A stretch of 26,910 bases of DNA from contig JBBSWB010000001.1 of NCBI GenBank assembly GCA_038046465.1, positions 1 to 26,910 on the forward strand, given 5' to 3'. Shown here in pieces: positions 24,373 to 26,910 of the stretch; the stretch's first letter is position 1, and every line of letters begins with the position of its first letter. The stretch comes from JBBSWB01 sp038046465 (GTDB lineage Archaea; Nanobdellota; Nanobdellia; Woesearchaeales; GW2011-AR9). Under the pieces are notes generated by a model. The model searched no databases. It was not told where the DNA came from and saw only the letters and a program-made list of their open reading frames with translations. A program made the translations under genes and the position numbers.

Positions 24373-24568
24373 AAAGTAAAAATAATCTTAAAACTAAAAC
24401 ATAACTTTCAAAAAATAAAAAAGTAAAAATAGGATAAAAAAGTAAAAAATAAAAATTAAATAAAAACAAAAAATAAGATAAAATTAAGTTTAAAAAATAA
24501 AAAAAGTAAACAAATAAAATTTAAAAAACAGAATAAAAAATAAAAAATTAAAAATAAAATATGTTCAT
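24373..24568 (+). other. A-rich, stop-dense spacer before L12
   Basis: About 196 nt dominated by AAAAATAAAA and AAAGTAAA words, nearly free of C and G, with TAA stops in all frames. It resembles the spacer before dnaK and likewise ends in a strong GGAGG. No gene is present. Confidence 0.7.
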
Positions 24569-24582
24569 GGAGGAATTTGAAA

Positions 24583-24891
24583 ATGGAATACATTTACGCC
24601 GCAATGTTGCTTCACAAAGCAGGTAAAACTATTGATGAGAAAGCTGTTAAAGCTATTTTAACTGCTGCAGGAGTTGCTGTTGATGAAGCAAGAGTAAAAG
24701 CGTTAGTAGCTGCTCTTGAAGGAGTCAACATTGAAGAAGCTATCAAAAAAGCTGCTATGGCTGCACCTGTTGCTGCTGTTGCTGGTAAAGAAGCTTCTGC
24801 CAAAGAAGAGAAGAAAGAAGAGAAAAAGAAGGAGGATGGCAAGAAAGCTGAGGAATCTGCTGCTGCTGGTCTTGGCGCTCTATTTGGCTGA
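24583..24891 (+). CDS. rpl12: Ribosomal stalk protein L12 (P1)
   Basis: A 102-residue archaeal P1/L12. The N-terminal dimerisation domain (MEYIYAAMLLHKAGKTIDE, then IEEAIKKAA), an alanine-rich hinge, a highly charged Lys/Glu segment and the GTPase-recruiting tail GLGALFG are all present. The start is set at ATG 24583 rather than the in-frame TTG at 24577, because archaeal L12 begins MEYIYA and GGAGG (24569-24573) lies nine bases before this ATG but only three before the TTG. The stalk carries several L12 dimers per ribosome, so extra translation is expected; the A-rich spacer and strong ribosome site fit this. A poly-T tract follows. Confidence 0.97.
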   Translation: MEYIYAAMLLHKAGKTIDEKAVKAILTAAGVAVDEARVKALVAALEGVNIEEAIKKAAMAAPVAAVAGKEASAKEEKKEEKKKEDGKKAEESAAAGLGALFG

Positions 24892-24919
24892 TTTCTTTTT
24901 TTTCTTTTTTTCTTATTTT
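24892..24919 (+). terminator. Oligo-T terminator after L12
   Basis: Directly after the L12 stop come three T-tracts of 7-8 nt interrupted by single C bases. Runs of T without a hairpin are the usual archaeal intrinsic terminator. Confidence 0.75.
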
Positions 24920-25044
24920 CAGATCACTTTATGATTAATATAACCAATATTATTTAATAAACATTTATTAATACTAGTAAATTAATATCGATAACAATTA
25001 ACGCCGACGGGTTTAATTGTGTTTAATAAATCAAGTGAAGAAGC

Positions 25045-25914
25045 ATGGAAACTGAATCGGGAGATTTAACTGCGTTAAGGACAGAGTTCGATGAAAAGAA
25101 AAAAGAGTTGTCTAAATTACGTGCTCAATTAAATTCTTTAAATTCTCAAAAAGAACAAGTTTATCAGGAATTACGTTCTTTACGCAATAAATTTAAACCT
25201 CTCCAGGACCAGATTAAACAGCTTAAAACTTCACGTGATGACTTTACTCAGCAAGTTAAAACTCTTAAAGAAGAAAGAAACCAATTGAATGTGGCAGTTA
25301 AAGAGAAATCTGTTTCTAAAAAAGAAGTTGATCAGAAAAAGAAAGAAATGCTGGAAAAAGTAGATTCAGGAATTAATCCGGGGAGAATTAAAGCCGAAAT
25401 TCATAAATTAGAAGAAAAAATAGAAACAGAAATCATTCCTTTTTCTCAGGAAGAAAAAATTAGAAAAATTATCAAAGGGTTAAAAGCACAATATGCACAA
25501 GTTAAAGGATTGGATGAAGTTTGGAAAGCAGTTAACACCACTGGTGCTGATTTTGCTGAAGCCCGAAGAAAAGCAGAACAATCCCATCGAAAAGTCCAAG
25601 AATTAGCTGGACAATCACAGGAAAAGCACACCGAAATCAATAAATTATACAGCGAACTAAAAGAGCTGAGAAAAAATGAACGCCCTTTAGCAGAAAAATA
25701 TTTAGATCTAAAGGCGCAATGTCAGCAATTAAAAAAGTCGCTAGATGAAACTTTTCAGAGAGTAAATGAGCTGAGCAAATTATTTACCAATGAAGACCAG
25801 AAGAGCAGAAAACAAATCCTCCGAGAAAAAACTTCTGAAGTGGTTGAGAAAATTAGAAAAAGACAAAAATTAAGCACGGAAGACATTCTTGCATTTCAAG
25901 CAACTGAAGAATAA
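25045..25914 (+). CDS. COG1340-type archaeal coiled-coil protein
   Basis: A 289-residue protein, nearly all heptad-repeat coiled coil (for example LSKLRAQLNSLNSQKEQVY and LKTSRDDFTQQVKTLKEE) with a central break at about 115-150 (ISFSQEE-like IPFSQEEKIRKI). The C-terminus KLSTEDILAFQ matches a short conserved ending found in COG1340 proteins. The family is widespread in archaea and its function is unknown. There is no signal peptide or membrane helix. The ATG is preceded by GTGAAG, a weak ribosome site. It lies after the L12 terminator and converges with the small regulator gene, so it is probably a single-gene unit. Confidence 0.85.
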   Translation: METESGDLTALRTEFDEKKKELSKLRAQLNSLNSQKEQVYQELRSLRNKFKPLQDQIKQLKTSRDDFTQQVKTLKEERNQLNVAVKEKSVSKKEVDQKKKEMLEKVDSGINPGRIKAEIHKLEEKIETEIIPFSQEEKIRKIIKGLKAQYAQVKGLDEVWKAVNTTGADFAEARRKAEQSHRKVQELAGQSQEKHTEINKLYSELKELRKNERPLAEKYLDLKAQCQQLKKSLDETFQRVNELSKLFTNEDQKSRKQILREKTSEVVEKIRKRQKLSTEDILAFQATEE

Positions 25915-25975
25915 ACGAAGATTATTTTTTAGGCTTAATTTAATTAATAAATTTTAATTAGTTCATTAATCAATT

Positions 25976-26392
25976 TCAAGGATTAATCTTTTTATTTTTT
26001 TCTTTATTTCGTTCTATCTCTCGCAGCCACATCAAACCTACACGAATCATTAATTTGTTAAATTTGTCAGAAATCTTATACGTTTTTTTATAAAGATCAT
26101 ACTCAATTAAACCCATACCCCGCATCGGCGTTAAAATTCTATCATAAAACTGTCTTTTGTTATAAGACATCCGGGTTTCTTTCTGTAGCGGCGATTTTCC
26201 TTTTTCCTGGACGATGGCCTTGCCTTCATGTAGGTTGTTCGCAAACAAACCCATCTCGGTTTTTCCTAATTCTCCGCCATTATCCCACATATAATTAACT
26301 AACATCTTGGCAACCATCTCCTGTTGTTCCGTAGCAAAAATAATTTTATAAATATCTTCAGGAAGATTTTGCATGTCTATGAGGATAACCAT
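25976..26392 (-). CDS. Small winged-helix-like protein, leaderless
   Basis: A 138-residue protein that I cannot place in a named family. The middle portion looks like a winged-helix fold: helices at about 20-35, 43-50 and 72-90 (SYNKRQFYDRILTPMRGMGL) followed by a wing-like IEYDLYKKTYKISDKF, then a C-terminal helix and Lys/Asn-rich tail. DNA binding is therefore likely but not shown. The ATG at 26392 is chosen over the in-frame Met 7 because a TATA box (26415-26422) is centred 26 nt upstream, as for a leaderless mRNA. A perfect 7-bp inverted repeat just upstream of that TATA could be a regulatory site. Confidence 0.75.
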   Translation of the reverse strand: MVILIDMQNLPEDIYKIIFATEQQEMVAKMLVNYMWDNGGELGKTEMGLFANNLHEGKAIVQEKGKSPLQKETRMSYNKRQFYDRILTPMRGMGLIEYDLYKKTYKISDKFNKLMIRVGLMWLREIERNKEKNKKINP

Positions 26393-26414
26393 TAGCTAGA
26401 TAAAGATTGTTTAA

Positions 26415-26422
26415 TATATAAA
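26415..26422 (-). promoter_or_regulatory. TATA box of a leaderless promoter for 25976-26392
   Basis: The minus strand reads TTTATATA, centred 26 nt before the ATG. Confidence 0.65.
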
Positions 26423-26430
26423 TATTACGC

Positions 26431-26452
26431 AAAGGTATACTGGCGTACCTTT
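26431..26452. promoter_or_regulatory. Perfect inverted repeat upstream of the winged-helix promoter
   Basis: AAAGGTA (26431-26437) and TACCTTT (26446-26452) are separated by TACTGGCG. The repeat lies about 9 nt upstream of the minus-strand TATA, where archaeal activators bind next to BRE. On the plus strand it is followed by TT and could instead be a weak terminator. Confidence 0.5.
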
Positions 26453-26495
26453 TTCCTCGATTAAAAGGAGGATAAAAGAATAAATTTAGCTGGAT

Positions 26496-26612
26496 ATATT
26501 TAGTTGCGTTCTTGGTGAGCAGGGCACGGCGCGATTACGGCATCTAGGTTTATACTTAATTTTTGGATGCCGTGCGCCCCCATTGGCGCTGCTCACCCAC
26601 TTAACTAAATAT
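26496..26612 (+). ncRNA. GC-rich structured island, candidate non-coding RNA
   Basis: Nested pairing: ATATTTAGTT (26496-26505) with AACTAAATAT (26603-26612); GGTGAGCAG (26514-26522) with CTGCTCACC (26589-26597); ACGGCATC (26537-26544) with GATGCCGT (26566-26573); plus GCGCC (26574-26578) with GGCGC (26585-26589 or 26528-26532) as alternatives. The core is strikingly GC-rich for this genome. No tRNA T-arm, SRP or RNase P signature is recognised. Strand is uncertain; plus is listed because eS17 follows. No coding frame is convincing. Confidence 0.5.
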
Positions 26613-26627
26613 GTATATTAAGCCAAA

Positions 26628-26638
26628 ATATTTATAAA
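26628..26638 (+). promoter_or_regulatory. TATA box of eS17
   Basis: ATATTTATAAA, centred about 28 nt before the ATG at 26662. This fits leaderless transcription from that ATG and cannot serve the earlier ATG at 26638, which overlaps the box. Confidence 0.65.
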
Positions 26639-26661
26639 TGGTTGCGCTTACAACAGCTAAA

Positions 26662-26847
26662 ATGGGAAGAATTAAGACTGCTTTAATCAAGAGAAAGACA
26701 AAAGAACTGTTGCACATGCATGGCGACAAATTTGTTACCGACTTTGATCAGAATAAAAAAATAACCAACCAATATACTGAAATTCAAAGTAAAAAATTAA
26801 GAAATATTATTGCTGGTTACATGACTCGGCTCAAGAAAAAAGAATAG
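26662..26847 (+). CDS. rps17e: Small-subunit ribosomal protein eS17
   Basis: A 61-residue eS17, an archaeal/eukaryotic 30S protein. The sequence begins MGRIKTALIKRKTKELL and continues with DKFVTDFDQNKK and KSKKLRNIIAGY-type motifs (here QSKKLRNIIAGYMTRL), matching archaeal family members of about 60-67 residues. The upstream in-frame ATG at 26638 would add eight residues (MVALTTAK) not seen in the family and would fall inside the TATA box, so 26662 is the better start. It has no Shine-Dalgarno, consistent with a leaderless mRNA. The gene ends just before the (TAA)n run at the window edge. Confidence 0.93.
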   Translation: MGRIKTALIKRKTKELLHMHGDKFVTDFDQNKKITNQYTEIQSKKLRNIIAGYMTRLKKKE

Positions 26848-26856
26848 TAAATAACA

Positions 26857-26910
<54 letters not shown>

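Noticed and set aside
24577..24582. TTG start extending L12 by two residues
   Set aside because: Only three bases from GGAGG and inconsistent with the family N-terminus MEYIYA; ATG 24583 is preferred.
24561..24626. 21-codon frame overlapping the L12 start
   Set aside because: Its ATG lies upstream of and includes the L12 Shine-Dalgarno, it has no ribosome site of its own, and it runs out of frame into L12.
26496..26612. tRNA, SRP RNA or RNase P RNA identity for the GC-rich island
   Set aside because: No TTC-type T-loop, no anticodon arm of normal length, and no SRP or RNase P signature found on either strand.

Overview
The window looks like part of an AT-rich archaeal genome, most likely a DPANN-type lineage (Woesearchaeota/Pacearchaeota-like; the exact phylum is inference). 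Archaeal markers are the uL1-uL10-L12 (P1-type) ribosomal cluster, eS17, a COG1340-type coiled-coil protein, and TATA boxes centred about 26-30 nt upstream of several start codons, which implies leaderless mRNAs. Two 100-N gaps show that it is a draft scaffold. A (TAA)n run reaches the right edge.

Layout. 107-2584 (-): a membrane-anchored surface protein, then an unrecognised zinc-ribbon protein bracketed by a perfect 16-bp inverted repeat. 2679-10308 (-): a stress-kinase cluster read prkA, yeaH (DUF444), spoVR, second prkA paralogue; the gap between the first prkA and yeaH is packed with hairpins. 10577-10975 (-): a winged-helix regulator divergent from grpE. 11105-15908 (+): grpE with an unusual cysteine-rich insertion, dnaK, an HD-domain phosphohydrolase and dnaJ. 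15963-21837 (-): two surface or secreted proteins (one of at least 1336 residues, carrying a LamG domain) and a tandem-duplicated helix-turn-helix protein overlapping the large one. 22080-24891 (+): pyrE-like phosphoribosyltransferase, then uL1, uL10 and L12. 25045-26847: a coiled-coil protein, a small winged-helix-like protein (-), a GC-rich structured island that may be a non-coding RNA, and eS17.

How the genes fit together. The PrkA/YeaH/SpoVR set is a widespread but poorly understood stress-signalling module. Here it lies back to back with the bacterial-type Hsp70 system. The regulator between them, with overlapping inverted repeats at the predicted grpE transcription start, is a reasonable candidate to control one or both. 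The most unusual items are the dispersed ATGCACAAAAA hairpin family, the nine-cysteine insertion in GrpE, the 16-bp inverted repeat around the zinc-ribbon gene, and the structured GC island upstream of eS17. The 14666-14765 gap appears to be an assembly artefact: its flanks share an exact 55-nt overlap.
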